Source of the DNA: Laguncularia racemosa
Lineage: Eukaryota; Streptophyta; Magnoliopsida; Myrtales; Combretaceae
DNA: 64,000 bases
Direction of reading: 5' to 3'
NCBI GenBank assembly: GCA_037954665.1
Contig: JBBMOL010000134.1
Coordinates: 1,240,001 to 1,304,000, forward strand
Positions 12,792 through 24,944 of this stretch are shown here, one piece after another; position 1 is the first letter of the stretch, and every line of letters starts with the position of its first letter. The translations under genes and the position numbers were made by a program. Below the pieces are notes generated by a model. The model ran no database searches and was not told where the DNA came from. It saw only the letters and a list, made by a program, of their open reading frames with translations.

Positions 12792-14288
12792 CATAATATC
12801 ACGAGGGAAAGCGGACTAGATCTAGAAGTGGCATGTTAGTAAATAAGGAAGATGGTAAGGTAAAGACTAGGAAAGAGACGAAGAAGCAGGCCAAAAACGT
12901 CTGTATCCCCACACTGTTGCTGGCTCTACCAACTCCTCTGTTTTTGGGAGGGGCGGTAGTTGGGTGCAATCGAACCATAGGCCCATGTGCGTTGTTGCGT
13001 GAGCCCCCACCACCCCCACCCTCCACACACCCTCCTAGGTGATCATCCGCTTTGTGGGACCAGATAATCAAACTTCGCTTGGTACACTCCAATAGGAATG
13101 AAATTGCTTAACGCTAAATGTAATTTAACTAAAGATCGATACATCGGGATTTGTATAAATAACTATTGTAGTTTTTTCCAACATGATAATAACCGTGTTG
13201 AAATTCAATATGCTATCATCTACTGTTAGGCATTCTATATGGCCCATAATTCCTCATAAATCCTTTTCCGTGGACCCATTATTCTCTCTCATCAGGTAGG
13301 TATAAGTTGGGACTTTCACTCGCCTTTTAATATAGTTTATCCTCTAGGAAATGCAGTTGCTTCATCTGATAGGATGGTTACATTTAACAAATTCAATTTG
13401 AAATTAAATTACTTGCATTTTGCATATTATGCCAATGTTATTATTTTATAGTAACAAATTGAGCAAAATTTTTAATTTTTTATTTGCTTTACATAGTAAA
13501 TTAAATTACCGAACAAAAAGAGCCTCAAGATATTAGACAAAATTCAAAAAATTTATATTATATAGTAGCATTTAGTTATTAAAATTGAACAATATAAGGA
13601 AGATTGGATAGTATTGTATAAGAAAAACAATACAATATAATCCACTTGTATCAAGTTTAATTTGTACAATACAAGACACAAACTCTTATAATAATATAAA
13701 GTTATCTTATTTTATTTTTTATGTTAATGCAAGAATTTACTAAAAAAGCTTTGGTATGAACACAATAACAAAAGGGATAATGGCAATAAATAGTTATTTT
13801 GTGAGTTTTGATAATATACTTATTTTATCTAGTAAAATAATTTTATATATCATAAGATATATGATATAATTTTTAAAACTAAAAAAATAATCTTATATTA
13901 TCATCATTATTTTTACTATTGTATCCATATATATCTTTTTCAGTAAGTTCTTATGTTGATGTTAAAAATAGTGTAATATCGTTACAAATACTTGTATCGT
14001 ATACTTTGCAAATCAAACGTGGTATTAAAAAATTATATTAAATTATTTTTTCTATAAAATGCTATCTTACTCTACTTATAATATTCAATTTTATCGATCA
14101 AAAGCTGCCCAAATTCTAAGATCTCAATGCAATAGGATATCCAGTCACCAATAAGAATGAAAATCAATTTGTGTCGCAAAATATTATAGCGAGATTAATG
14201 TATGACAGCTCGCTGGACTCTTGATAGATGTAATGATAGAGTATTAAATTGGGTTTGTTTGATGTTTCTTTGTTCTTCTATCAGTCCC

Positions 14289-14310
14289 TTTTTTTTTTAA
14301 AAAAAAAAAA
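14289..14310. repeat. Poly(T)-poly(A) palindrome
   Basis: A run of about ten T runs directly into about twelve A, a perfect self-complementary tract. A similar tract occurs at 43600-43625. Confidence 0.8.
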
Positions 14311-17300
14311 TAAAATTCCAAACATCTGTCATTCTTTTTAATTTGTTAAATGTTCAGTATTAACCCTGTACCAACATAAAACTAACGACAGACGGATATA
14401 GGCCGACCCCTAGATACACATGCCATGATAACATGAGAATAAAACATGATTCAAATCCGAGTGACTGTATATATTTTACAAGAAATAGGTTTGTCAGACA
14501 CTTTTTTCATTGTTGTTATAATTGAAGTTTTAAAACCATTGAATATTGTCATAGCCATCTCAACATGTGATCTATTTTGTTCATAACAAGACTTGCAAGA
14601 GTTTTACAAATTAATTTTAATTTTTTTAAATAAATTGATTGTCAAAATTTAGTCAATATACTTATTCCAATGAAAGTTAAAAAAAAAAAAATGATTCTTT
14701 TAGCTTCTTATAAAATACCTTGAGTACCCACAATCATTTTCTTATAAAAATTTTAAGTTATCATCTGTTAAATATTAGAAAGCATAACACCATGAGTGAA
14801 TTCATGATAAAATCCCATTATATACATGAGGTGTACTATAGTTGCAATAACAAAAAGAAAATTTTCAATGAGGAATTCTAACATTAACATTTTCTCAACT
14901 ATTTTATCGTTCAATTTGATTTTTTTCTCTAATTATTTTGTCATTATAAGTTCATAGAAGATTCTATAATCTTTCTAATACCCATTTTCATCACTGTACA
15001 CTTCCATGCTATAAGAAGGTCTTATATAATTCATCATTATTTCAATATCATGAATTTCGTGAATAACAATTAGGTTTGATATAATTTATTCGATTAAATA
15101 TGATTTTAATAGACTTTGATTAAATATTTATTTATTTTTTCCCCAGAAAACATGTTATATCGATTAAATATTTACTTTAGTAAGAATAGTTTAAAGAAAA
15201 TTATGTTATTTTTATTTTTATTGTCAACCATGAACTCGATGCTATCCCTCATAAATCATACGTTGAGGTGCCTAATCTATTTCTTAGTTTATGATCTCTG
15301 TTACTTACTGGAGAGAAAAAAAAAGAAGAAAAAAGAAAAAAAGGTTGGATATATTCCACTTATAATAGATCGAATTAAACGTTGGTATGGGACTCTCAAA
15401 ATCGTTGGAATCTTGATAAATAGTGAGCTCAGTAAATAACCAAGTTCAAAAGTATTGGAAGCTATAAAGTGATAGTTAGTTAGTTAGTATTGTTATTATT
15501 ATTTTTATATTCATCCTTACATTCTCATCATAATATAAAAGCGATTGGACCGTGTGTCTATGTGGAACGAATCAAACAATTGCTTAAAGTATCCTTCCTT
15601 CCTGGCTGATGTTGGAGAAAACTATATTTTATTTTCCATTTGTAATACTAATCTAATTATTCTCTTGACCTTATACAGTAATCAAAGTGTATGATAATAC
15701 AGTCAAAGTGATTATAAACTGGATCTGGGCTAACTAACTAATCATACCTCACTGAAAAATACTAAATTAATTATACATAACAAGCTCCCTTTTTCTTCCC
15801 CCCGCCGAAATACGCCGACGCTTGCGATGCACATCTTTTGTTTCCTTGTTTTCAACACCTACGAATATAAAAACCTCATGATTGGCGAAGCCAACGAAAG
15901 ATTGTGTGGAAAATTAGGTCGATTCATTGATTTCTCCATTCCATGCAGGTGCAGCAACCTATGTCATGTCGAGGCAAGTTTTGTCTACTTTTAAGAATTT
16001 TGTCCGCCCTAACAACATCGGAACGTGACTTAATCTATATTTTTTGTGCGTTGAAAATGTTGAGCTATGCTTTTGTTTTATGAATGCCTAATAAGTGAGT
16101 ACATACAACATCTGTTAAACAGAAAAATATATAAATAACCTAGTTAGATCCTAAAACCACTGCTAATTAATTATGACTCATAATTGGTTCTACAATCATT
16201 CCAATCTTAGCTTGTTTCTAAAACTTGGTATGCTATATCCAAATTGCATATAAGCAATATCCAGTTACTTTTCAGTCGTTCAATTATATACAGAAAATCG
16301 GTTTCTTTTCATCAATTCGTAGTTCTGGAAAAAGAATAAAGGGATTATTCCCTTTGTCAAGGGTCTTAGCCTATCCTTATCATATGATATATCTTATACA
16401 TGGAAAAATTGATTGCGGAAAAGGTATACCCATCAAAAGAGTAGGTCCTCCTAGCTTAATAATATAAATAAATTTTCATTCAATGGTTACGTAGAGGTTA
16501 CACTCGGATGAAAAAGAACAGTAACTAGCTGAGATTAAAGAGAAGTTTGCTCGTAAAGTTTTGCAGCAACCGTTTACACATGTTTTCGTAATTTTGCTTC
16601 CTTGTGGAACACAGACTCGGCGCCAGGGAAGCTTAATCCTAGAAATGGAAAAAAAAAGGTGTGTGTGGTGTGGTGTTGTGGGGCGCTTATAATCCGACTT
16701 TGAACCTTTATAAATATACATTATTTGCTCAACTAATACAGAATTAAATAATTCAATTATATAAGTGGAAGGAAAAAGTTTCTAAATTAGATATTAAAAC
16801 TTTGAAAAATTTGTAATGATAGCAATGAAATTTATCATTAAGAAGTTCTCAAAACTTTTAAAGACTAATTTCACCTCTTATTAATTTTTAAAAATATATA
16901 AATAACTCCAAAATATTATTAAATCCTAAAACCGCCACTAATTAACTATGACTCATAATTGGTTCTACAATCATTCCAATCTCAAGTTGTTTCTAAAACT
17001 TGGTGTGTCATATCCAAATTACATATAGAAAATCCATTTCTTTTCATTAATTCATATTTCTGGAAAAAAAAAAAATTCAAGAAAGAAGAAAAGGATTATT
17101 CCCTTTGTCACGCGAACAACAGAATCCTCCAAGGGTCTTAGCTTATATTGGGTTTAATCCTTATCATACGGTATATCTTATATACGGAAAAATTGATTGC
17201 GGAAAAGGTATACCCATTAAAGTTTAGATTTATTTATTTATTTTGGCCAAGATTAAAGTTTATAATTAGCTACAATTTCTATATTTTAAGTTGGCTGAAT

Positions 17301-17519
17301 TGTGATTTACTCTATACTGTATAGAATTGATTGGGGGAAAAGCTACCCATTAAAGTCTATAGCTCAGATCTGGGTTTTTTTCCATTTCCGTACCATCCAT
17401 TGACCTCACATATTCACCATTACAAGTCTATCGCTATAGATTTGATCAATTCGAAGGATTGTCGTGTTCAAAACGATATTGTTTTATTAGGTAGTATTTA
17501 AAATAAGCGGCTGTTTATG

Positions 17520-17551
17520 TTTGTGTATGCGTGTGCGTGTGTGTGTTTGTT
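17520..17551. repeat. (TG)n-rich microsatellite
   Basis: Imperfect TG run (GTGTATGCGTGTGCGTGTGT), lying inside the sequence that splits the second duplication copy. Confidence 0.8.
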
Positions 17552-17725
17552 TTATTTATTTTTTATTTTTTATGAAACTATACTATCTTTGATTTATTAT
17601 ATTCATTAATTGGATGGGTTTTGTTTTATAGTATTCCCTATATGGAATATGCCTATCTATTCAATCGTGTTTTATTATCCCAACTCGTCTTTTATCGGTT
17701 CTTCTATATTGATCAATTTGGTTGT

Positions 17726-17744
17726 TATATATATATATATATAT
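17726..17744. repeat. (TA)n microsatellite
   Basis: Uninterrupted TA run near the junction where homology to the first duplication copy resumes. Confidence 0.85.
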
Positions 17745-18240
17745 GTACGTATTTTTTTCTCCATTCAATGAATTCAACTTTCCTGCCAAAAGAGTAGGCC
17801 CTCTTACCTTGATAATATAAATAAAATTTCATATATTGTTTACGTAAAAGTTACATTTATACGAAAAAGACAAGTGCTAAGATACAAGAGCAGAGTTTTA
17901 TAGCAACCGTTTACACATGTTTTTGTAATTTTGCTTCCTTGTGGAACGCAAAATTGGCGCAGAGAAACTTAATCCTAGAAATGGTAAAAAAGAGGCTGAT
18001 AATCCGACTTTGAACTTTTATATTGCTCATTCAATATAAATTTAAATAATTCGATTATATACAAATGTTTTTGTAATTTTGTTTCCTCTTGGAGCACAAA
18101 CTCGGCGCAGAGAAACTTAATCCTAGGAATGGAAAATGAGCAACTGATAATCCGACTTTGAACATCTATAATTCGGCTCTTCCAATATAGAATTAAATAA
18201 TTCAATTATATAAGTGGAAGCACAAAATTTCTAAGCTAGC

Positions 18241-21200
18241 TAATAAAACTTTAAATTTTTTTAATAATTTATAATTCCTATAGCTATTGAATTTATCATT
18301 CAGAAGCTTACAAAACTTTCAAACACTAATTTTATTTCTTATTAACTTTTAAAAGTATACATATAACCCTAAAATGTTATAAAATCTTAAAACCACCTTA
18401 AAAAATAAAATAGTTATAAGATATCAATATATATTTTCAAAAATCATAAAAAATGAAATTAGGAATTGAAAGTTCATGAGAATCCATTCCCATTTATTCA
18501 ATACTTTAGAAGGGTATATTTGCAATTTCATCGATAATTCATTAGCACATAGATAGTTTTGATCCCTCTTTTGGACAGACATCATACTTGACAAGGTTTT
18601 CTGGTCATATTACACTTGTCAAACAAGTACTCACAACTGCGCATTATTTTGGCGAAAGAAAACACATAATCATTTCTATAAGATAGGGTTTTGAGTGACT
18701 TTATGAGCACTGAGGGATTCAAATGGGCATCATGATTCATGTGCCATTAAAGTTCCACTTTACTGGTGTCATATTGCAATTTTTAAAGTAAAGTTAGGGC
18801 AATTTGCATGGTTCTTTAGTTAGGGTTTAGGTGGGACAAGGTTATATTTCATTCAATTATGGCAGACGACTTTGAAAAGAAAGTCAATATATATCTTCTT
18901 CACATGCACTTAAGGCTCGGCAGACATTTATATGCAACATGTATACACCTAAGTTCCGTTTCAAACAACCTTGCACTTTGCTACATTAATCACCTCAACG
19001 TGAACTCATAGACAAATCATATTGTTATGTTTTATTTTACTTGCACACCACAGAAATGAAAGTTTGGTTGTATATATTGAACTTCAAATACATAAATAAA
19101 TGTTGTAATTGGATCAATACTTGCCCCAATAAAAAGTAGTTAATCTAGTTAATTATAGCTTAAGTATGGAGAACTATATGCATGGAGTTTTATATAATTG
19201 GAAGAAAATTAGACAAATAAGAAATGATTTTAGATTCACACTTGTCTTAGTTAATATAACTATAGTAAACCAGATAAAAATTTGAAGTAGGCACGGTTAT
19301 TATTTTAAAATATCTTAATATAATAGTATATATTTTAAGAAGTATCATAAGTATTGTTATATTATATAAAAATATAATATAAGATAATTTTATTTGATTA
19401 TGTGATATATATTCTTCTATGAAATGATAAGTCATTTATAAAGAGTTATAATCTTAATATAGGAGTTAAACATTGTAAATGCGAAAAGTTGAGTTATTTT
19501 ACATTAAATTCTATAAAGGTTGCAATTATTCTAAAGATTATGTCATTTGAATTGAAATGACGTATCTTTCAAATAAAATTATTCCAAACTAAATGTATAA
19601 AAATTTTAAAATCAATAGCAAGCTTTTAACAAAATATTAATAACCAAAAGTTAATACTAAAAAAGGATTATTAAAAAAAAACGATAATATTGAAGATATA
19701 TAATAAAGAAAAGTTTTAAAAATTATATATTATAATATATTACAAATAATAATAAAAAATCAACATAGCACTAAACCTCTACTATGAGAAATAGTATTTG
19801 ATTATTTAAAAAGTTTGTTTTAAATTTATAAGTATCAAATATTTAGATATCAAGTAACGTTTGCACAGTATTAATAGGTGGTGGTTGGATGATACAAGTC
19901 AAGAGGGAAGATCAGCAAAAGTAATCATGGATCATGTTGAATAGTGGCCTACAACCTTTTCCTTTTCTATTAAAACGTGTATGTAGTACTTCGGATAGCA
20001 CCACGATACCTTCTTGGAATGAAGGTTATTTAATTTCCAATTCCTAAAGATTAGTTATCCAACTCAAGTTGAAGTTACAATTTACTGGTGAGTAAAAAAG
20101 CAAAATTGATCTGTGACTTTGAAAGTGAAGGATTATATTATATTATAATAGGCATGACTTGTCAAGGTAAGTCATCAAAAATTAGGTAAAAATTAAAATC
20201 ACAAACTAGTCCAAGCTTGACTAAAGTAAAAAATAAAATTCTCTTATAAACATAGTTGAAGTTATTCTCAATCGTCGTCCTTACTCTTTAGGAAATGAAA
20301 AGAGAAGGTTGTCGGAAAGTTTTATTACAAAAAAGCCATGTATAAAATGCAATGTGGGTAGGTAAATAAATGTTCTAGAAGAGCGTAGTGACAGTGGGAC
20401 CATAACAATTGTAAATTATAGTTGAGGAAAATGGTGGACAATAGTGGTAAAAGGCGTGCACGTCACTTTTAGGTAGAAGTGGCTTGTGTGGCCGTGACTG
20501 GACTACAATATAATAATACTAAAATTTATGGGTCAAGTCAACTCTATCCCCTATGCCCTAATCCCTATGTCCTATGTCCTTTGTCCTTTTCTAATTTCCA
20601 GCACACTTTAGAATATGTCAATTCTAGGGCATTCCAGTTTTCCCATTCCCACCTTCAATTCAATTTCTTTTTTTTTTTTTTCTCTTTAATTCCATATGCT
20701 GTCTTTTCCTTCACTTTCACATGCCAGCCCACCATACCTGTAACCTACCTATAAACCTTTTAGGTGAACCTATATAAAGTTGCATGTCAACGTCCGAATT
20801 TACATCTGAAACTGAGGGTACATGAAAATAGATGTAATTTTAATAAATGGGAAAGGGAACGGGATCCATATTGGTTTTAGTTTTTATGTATAGATATAAG
20901 TATCTTATGTATTAATATGTGAATAAATGCTGTATTTGTAAGTAGATCTAATTATTTATTTCTTAAATAGAGATTGAATCTGTGAAACTTGATTTGAATA
21001 ATCAAACATGAGCGAGAGGAAGGTAGGTATTATAACTCAACGACTTTGGACTTGGAATTTTCCTAATCAAGTTAAGTTGTGATTGGCTTGGACTTAAGGT
21101 TACAACAACGCAATGATAGGGATTGTAATGTGTAAGCACAACGAATTAATTACATGAGTCAGTTTGTTTAATACTAAAAAAATAAAAATTAAATTTAAAA

Positions 21201-22899
21201 ATTTTAACTTGTTTAAACTGTGAATCATAGGTTAAGGTTAGCCAAATTATTATAAATTGGGTTAATTTGTTAACTAGCAAAAATAGGATAGAATAAAATA
21301 AAATAATAATAAAAATGAATGGTTGAAAGTTGAAGACATCACTTAGCCGAAACAGGGAACTTAAATTGCTGTGATGGTAAAGATGGTATGGCATAATTAA
21401 ATTGACATGAAACAAGGAGGAAGGCCACTGGTATTTGGTTTTTTCACCTGGTTCGGCATCCGATGAGATTTCATTTTGGCTTTCATCTCAATGTTGAATA
21501 TTTGCAAGTGATCTTGTGTAGTTCTTGGAAAAACCAGTTGAGTAAAAAAACAAGATGAAAAAGGGACAATAAAATCATAAAATAATAATAATAATAAAAA
21601 AATCAATTGGCCCAATGTATGATAACATCATCCTTTGAGGATTATTTCTAATCCCTTAAGAAATGGTGAAATAGATTTACATGCACCATGTGACAATCCT
21701 TCTAAGATTTTATTTACTTGGATGTAATAGAAAAAAAATTAAATAATTATTTATTAAATATTTTTACTATCTTATTTACTTACAAATTAGTTTGAGAATT
21801 TTTATTTTAGATAACTTTTCTACTTTCACTCTATAGGAAATAATTATTACCATTTGGATGGTTATACTTTTCATTCTTTCTCTATTAACAATAAAAAGTT
21901 TAAGTAATTGACAATAGTACCCTCAATAAAAATTGTTAATTTTATTCATAATGACTAAACAATGACATGTTGATGTTTTTAATCATATTTTCAATTTAAT
22001 GTTGCAATTAATAAGGTGAGATAAATATTGAAATAAATATTCTCTATAATAAAAAATTACGACAAGTAAACATAGGATTATTAATTTTTAGCCTATTACC
22101 GGTAAAAGTCATTTTTAAGGAATATTTTTTCTTTTTCTCCTCTATTTTATTATTGAAAGTAAACAAGCCTTAAGATACAATAAGTCCTTCCTTCCTTGAT
22201 GTTTGTTCATCGATAAGAGTAGGAATAACAAATTAATTATATAGACCTAATTCACTTATCTACAAAAAGAATGGAATAATAATTGATTCCTCTATTTTTT
22301 TTTGTTCTTTCTTAGAAAGAGTGTATATTTATAGATGAGGAGATTCGGTTGTAGTGGTCATGTACATATTGCGTAAGTCTTAAGATTCATGCGACCTTAG
22401 ATAAGTGGCATAGACTTGACACATAGGATAGCTTGAAGAGAAAAGCAAGGGAGGAGGTACATGCGATTTCAAGTAATTCGAGTGCATATATAACATTAAC
22501 CTCATTGTTCTTGAGGAGTAGTGTACGTGTGTTTGTTTGTTTGTTTTTTTTTAATAATAAATATTTTGAGTTTTATTTGATATTTCAAGATAGCAATTCA
22601 ATAGTAAAACGTCATTTCTCTTGAGTATTTTGTCCATCAATGATATCCATCTTATTGCATTAATGGTCAACAGTCATATGGGTTTTCCTTTGTGGGCTTC
22701 TCTTGAATCTAAACTCATAAAAAACCTCTCTAAGTAAATGAGCTCTATAAGAAATATTGTGAATAATAAGATACCTTACTAAATCTCTTTATATCATCCA
22801 AAATTCATCTAACTTATTGGGCTTTTGATTTTTCCAAAAAGTTAAGCCTAAATTGTTATTGATTTATTTAAAACTTGAGAAAAATAAATCATAATTAAA
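18241..22899. other. Intergenic, no gene recognised
   Basis: AT-rich sequence. The frame at 20479-20754 starts and ends without recognisable motifs. The short minus-strand frames at 19247-19435 and 21146-21615 are dominated by I/F/L/Y/S, as expected by chance at this composition. I see nothing supportable here. Confidence 0.5.
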
Positions 22900-23512
22900 A
22901 ATAATAAGATCGGAGCAAATGGAAATAAAAAGGGTTTAGTAACGAGGACAATATGGTCATTTGATGAGGAAAGTATAAATAGATCACTTGCAATACTTGA
23001 AAATTTATTTATTGGTTTATGTAATATATATAATCACAAAGAACTAAGGACAATAATGGAATAATAGAAAATTAGAAGGGGCAATTTGGGTATTTCACGA
23101 TGGGGAATATTTAATCCTAAATGACCTAACGTTACCTCCCTTTCATTCCCTTACAGTAAAATAGCAAATAGCTCACTATAGGAACCCTAAGACAAAAGAA
23201 CACAGGAGAGGTCTAATTCCAAAGACGAAAGGTAAGGGATTCTACATGAACTTCAAATTATGTTATTGGATTTGAAACTCATGTGTATCATGTGTGCATG
23301 AGGATTCAAAGATTGGGAAAGGTGTAACGGAGAAGAGACTTAAAAGGTTTAAGGATTCAACTCATAGGGAATTTGAAGTAAGTATGAAAGTCCATGTAAT
23401 TTATTTATAATTACGTATTTTAGAGATATAATTGAGCTTAGGAATAGAGAGGATTAGATTTAGGAGAATTTAAAGTAAAGGAATTAGGATTCATGGAAAT
23501 TGCCGATGGTAA

Positions 23513-23816
23513 CACGACCTACCAACACAGTCGTGTTTCGACCATGTTGAATTCGAAAGGTACACCAAGAGATATACGACCTCCCAACATGATTGTGTTT
23601 AGACTGTGTTGAGTGTGAAAGATGCATCGAGAGATACACGGTCTTTTAACACGGTCGTGTTACGACTATGTTGAGTCAAGGGTAATATGGCCTCCCAACA
23701 CGGTCGTATTCCAGTTGTATTGAAGCCAAACTTTACACCGAAAGATACATGATCCTTAATACGATCGTACTTCAGCCTGTGTTAAGTAACACGGTCCCCA
23801 ACATGACCATGTTGAA
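23513..23816 (+). repeat. 62-bp tandem repeat with CACGGTCGTG-like palindromes
   Basis: Units start at about 23513, 23575, 23637, 23686 and 23748; one unit is shortened to 49 bp. Each has the form ACGRCCTCCCAACACGGTCG followed by a T/G-rich half reading GTGTTGAG. The palindromic core resembles the ACACGGCCGTG repeats in the LTRs of the gypsy element at 46-52 kb. Confidence 0.8.
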
Positions 23817-24257
23817 TAAAGTATAACATAATTATATATTCATTTAACTTCAAATTAAACTAATTTTCACGCAACCTAGATAGCTAGTAAGGCCTTAGAG
23901 AGATTAAATGAATAGGATTAAGAAGGTTAAGAATTAATATTGATTTTAGATTAAGTACTAAGAAGAACTTGTTGTTTGTATAGATTTCTATTTAAATTAA
24001 GTCCAAGATCGAGAAGTGCTTAAGGTTAGAATCTAAGGTATGTGTAACTTGTGTGCTGTTCTGTGTTTACTTAAGTTAGTATATGTGTTGAAATTGATTA
24101 AGTTGAAAGATATGACTTAAGTGTTTAAGTTGTATGTTGATCTTTAGGGGACCATAGTGGTAGATCTCTAAGGGGCACCTCAATGATCCTTATGTGACGT
24201 TGTCCTTAGTGGAGTTATGCTTGAAAATGATCTTGGCTAAACGTCGATTAAGTGGTT

Positions 24258-24420
24258 AAGTTTACATGGGTGCGGGGCCCGTAGTGGCAGTTTCCATCAC
24301 CAAGCTTAAGGTTTAAGTGTACATGGGTGTGGGGCCTGTAGTGGCAGTTCCTATTACAAAGTTTAAGGATTAGGGGATCATGGGTGTGGGGTCCGTAGTG
24401 GTAGTTCCCATTCCAAATCA
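24258..24420 (+). repeat. 57-58-bp tandem repeat, three units
   Basis: Units begin near 24258, 24315 and 24373. The shared core is ACATGGGTGYGGGGCCYGTA followed by GTGGCAGTTYCCAT. The second LTR-like segment has only one degenerate equivalent near 26010-26050. Confidence 0.8.
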
Positions 24421-24944
24421 TGCTCTAGTGTGTTAAGTGTATTAAGAGGGTTATGAGTACCCTGTTGCTACTTGTGGAGATAAATTGTCATGTGAAATGG
24501 TTGTTTGTGTTTAAGTATTGCATAATGTGTGTGACATTTGTTCATGTTGTTCATGCGTGTGTGTTTATGTTATATATACTAGGCATTAGCTTACCCTTCA
24601 GGGAACTTATTTTTAGATACAAGCGTTGAGGGAGATGAGAACCTAGAAGATGATTTAGGTTTAAGTGAGTTATAGAGAGAGGAAGACGAATATTACCATT
24701 ATTATTATGGTGATTAAGATTTATGAAATTATGTTATTTAACTATAATAGATAGTATCTTTAGAGAGTGTTGTTTTGGTGTTTAAAGACTTCTGTTGCGT
24801 TAGATGTTTGACATGGCTTAAGTTATTATTTGAATTTTGAGGATATATGAAATGCTTTTATATAGGAGCTACATGTTAAAGTGTATATAGGAACTACAGG
24901 ATATATGAAATGCTTTTATAAAGCCCTGGTTTCGGGGTGTTACA

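Larger units (their letters stand above)
7291..16119. other. Long intergenic stretch, no gene recognised
   Basis: AT-rich sequence with scattered microsatellites. The frame at 9403-9744 (113 residues, mostly Phe/Ile/Leu/Ser) and that at 15116-15439 look like compositional accidents. The stretch 9640-9740 (TTTATAAATAC, then a T-rich leader) could be part of an old LTR. A C-rich run near 13004-13030 is the only strongly GC-rich spot. I see no gene that I can support. Confidence 0.5.
16120..18240. repeat. Nested non-coding tandem duplication
   Basis: The block at 16150-16255 (ATGACTCATAATTGGTTCTA onward) recurs at 16925-17035. The block at 16310-16440 (GGATTATTCCCTTTGTCA, then GGAAAAATTGATTGCGG and AAAGGTATACCCAT) recurs at 17085-17222, with a weaker echo at 17325-17360. 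The next block (AAAAGAGTAGGTCCTC, 16434-16480) recurs at 17790-17845. The block 16565-16650 (GCAACCGTTTACACATG and TTAATCCTAGAAATGG) recurs at 17903-17990 and again at 18062-18145. The second copy is therefore split by about 560 bp of other sequence. No reading frame is conserved between copies. The parental sequence is not recognised. Confidence 0.75.
22900..24944 (+). repeat. Degenerate LTR-like segment 1 (gypsy type)
   Basis: The segment ends GGGGTGTTACA (24934-24944), the usual 3' end of many plant gypsy LTRs that begin TGTAACACCCC. Internal features, in order: TATAAATAGATC near 22975; a 62-bp tandem repeat with CACGGTCGTG-type palindromes (23513-23816); a 57-58-bp tandem repeat (24258-24420); and a TATATATACTAGGCATTAGC block near 24572 followed by CTTACCCTTCAGGGAAC. 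The order and several blocks match segment 2 downstream. No second LTR of the same element and no internal coding region is visible, so a solo LTR or truncated copy is likely. The 5' boundary is approximate; I could not find the expected TGTAACACC start. Confidence 0.55.

Noticed and set aside
12799..13092. Overlapping frames with Pro- or Gly-rich runs
   Set aside because: The runs come from a short C-rich tract. It has only three C-runs of three or more, too few for a convincing quadruplex, and no domain is visible.
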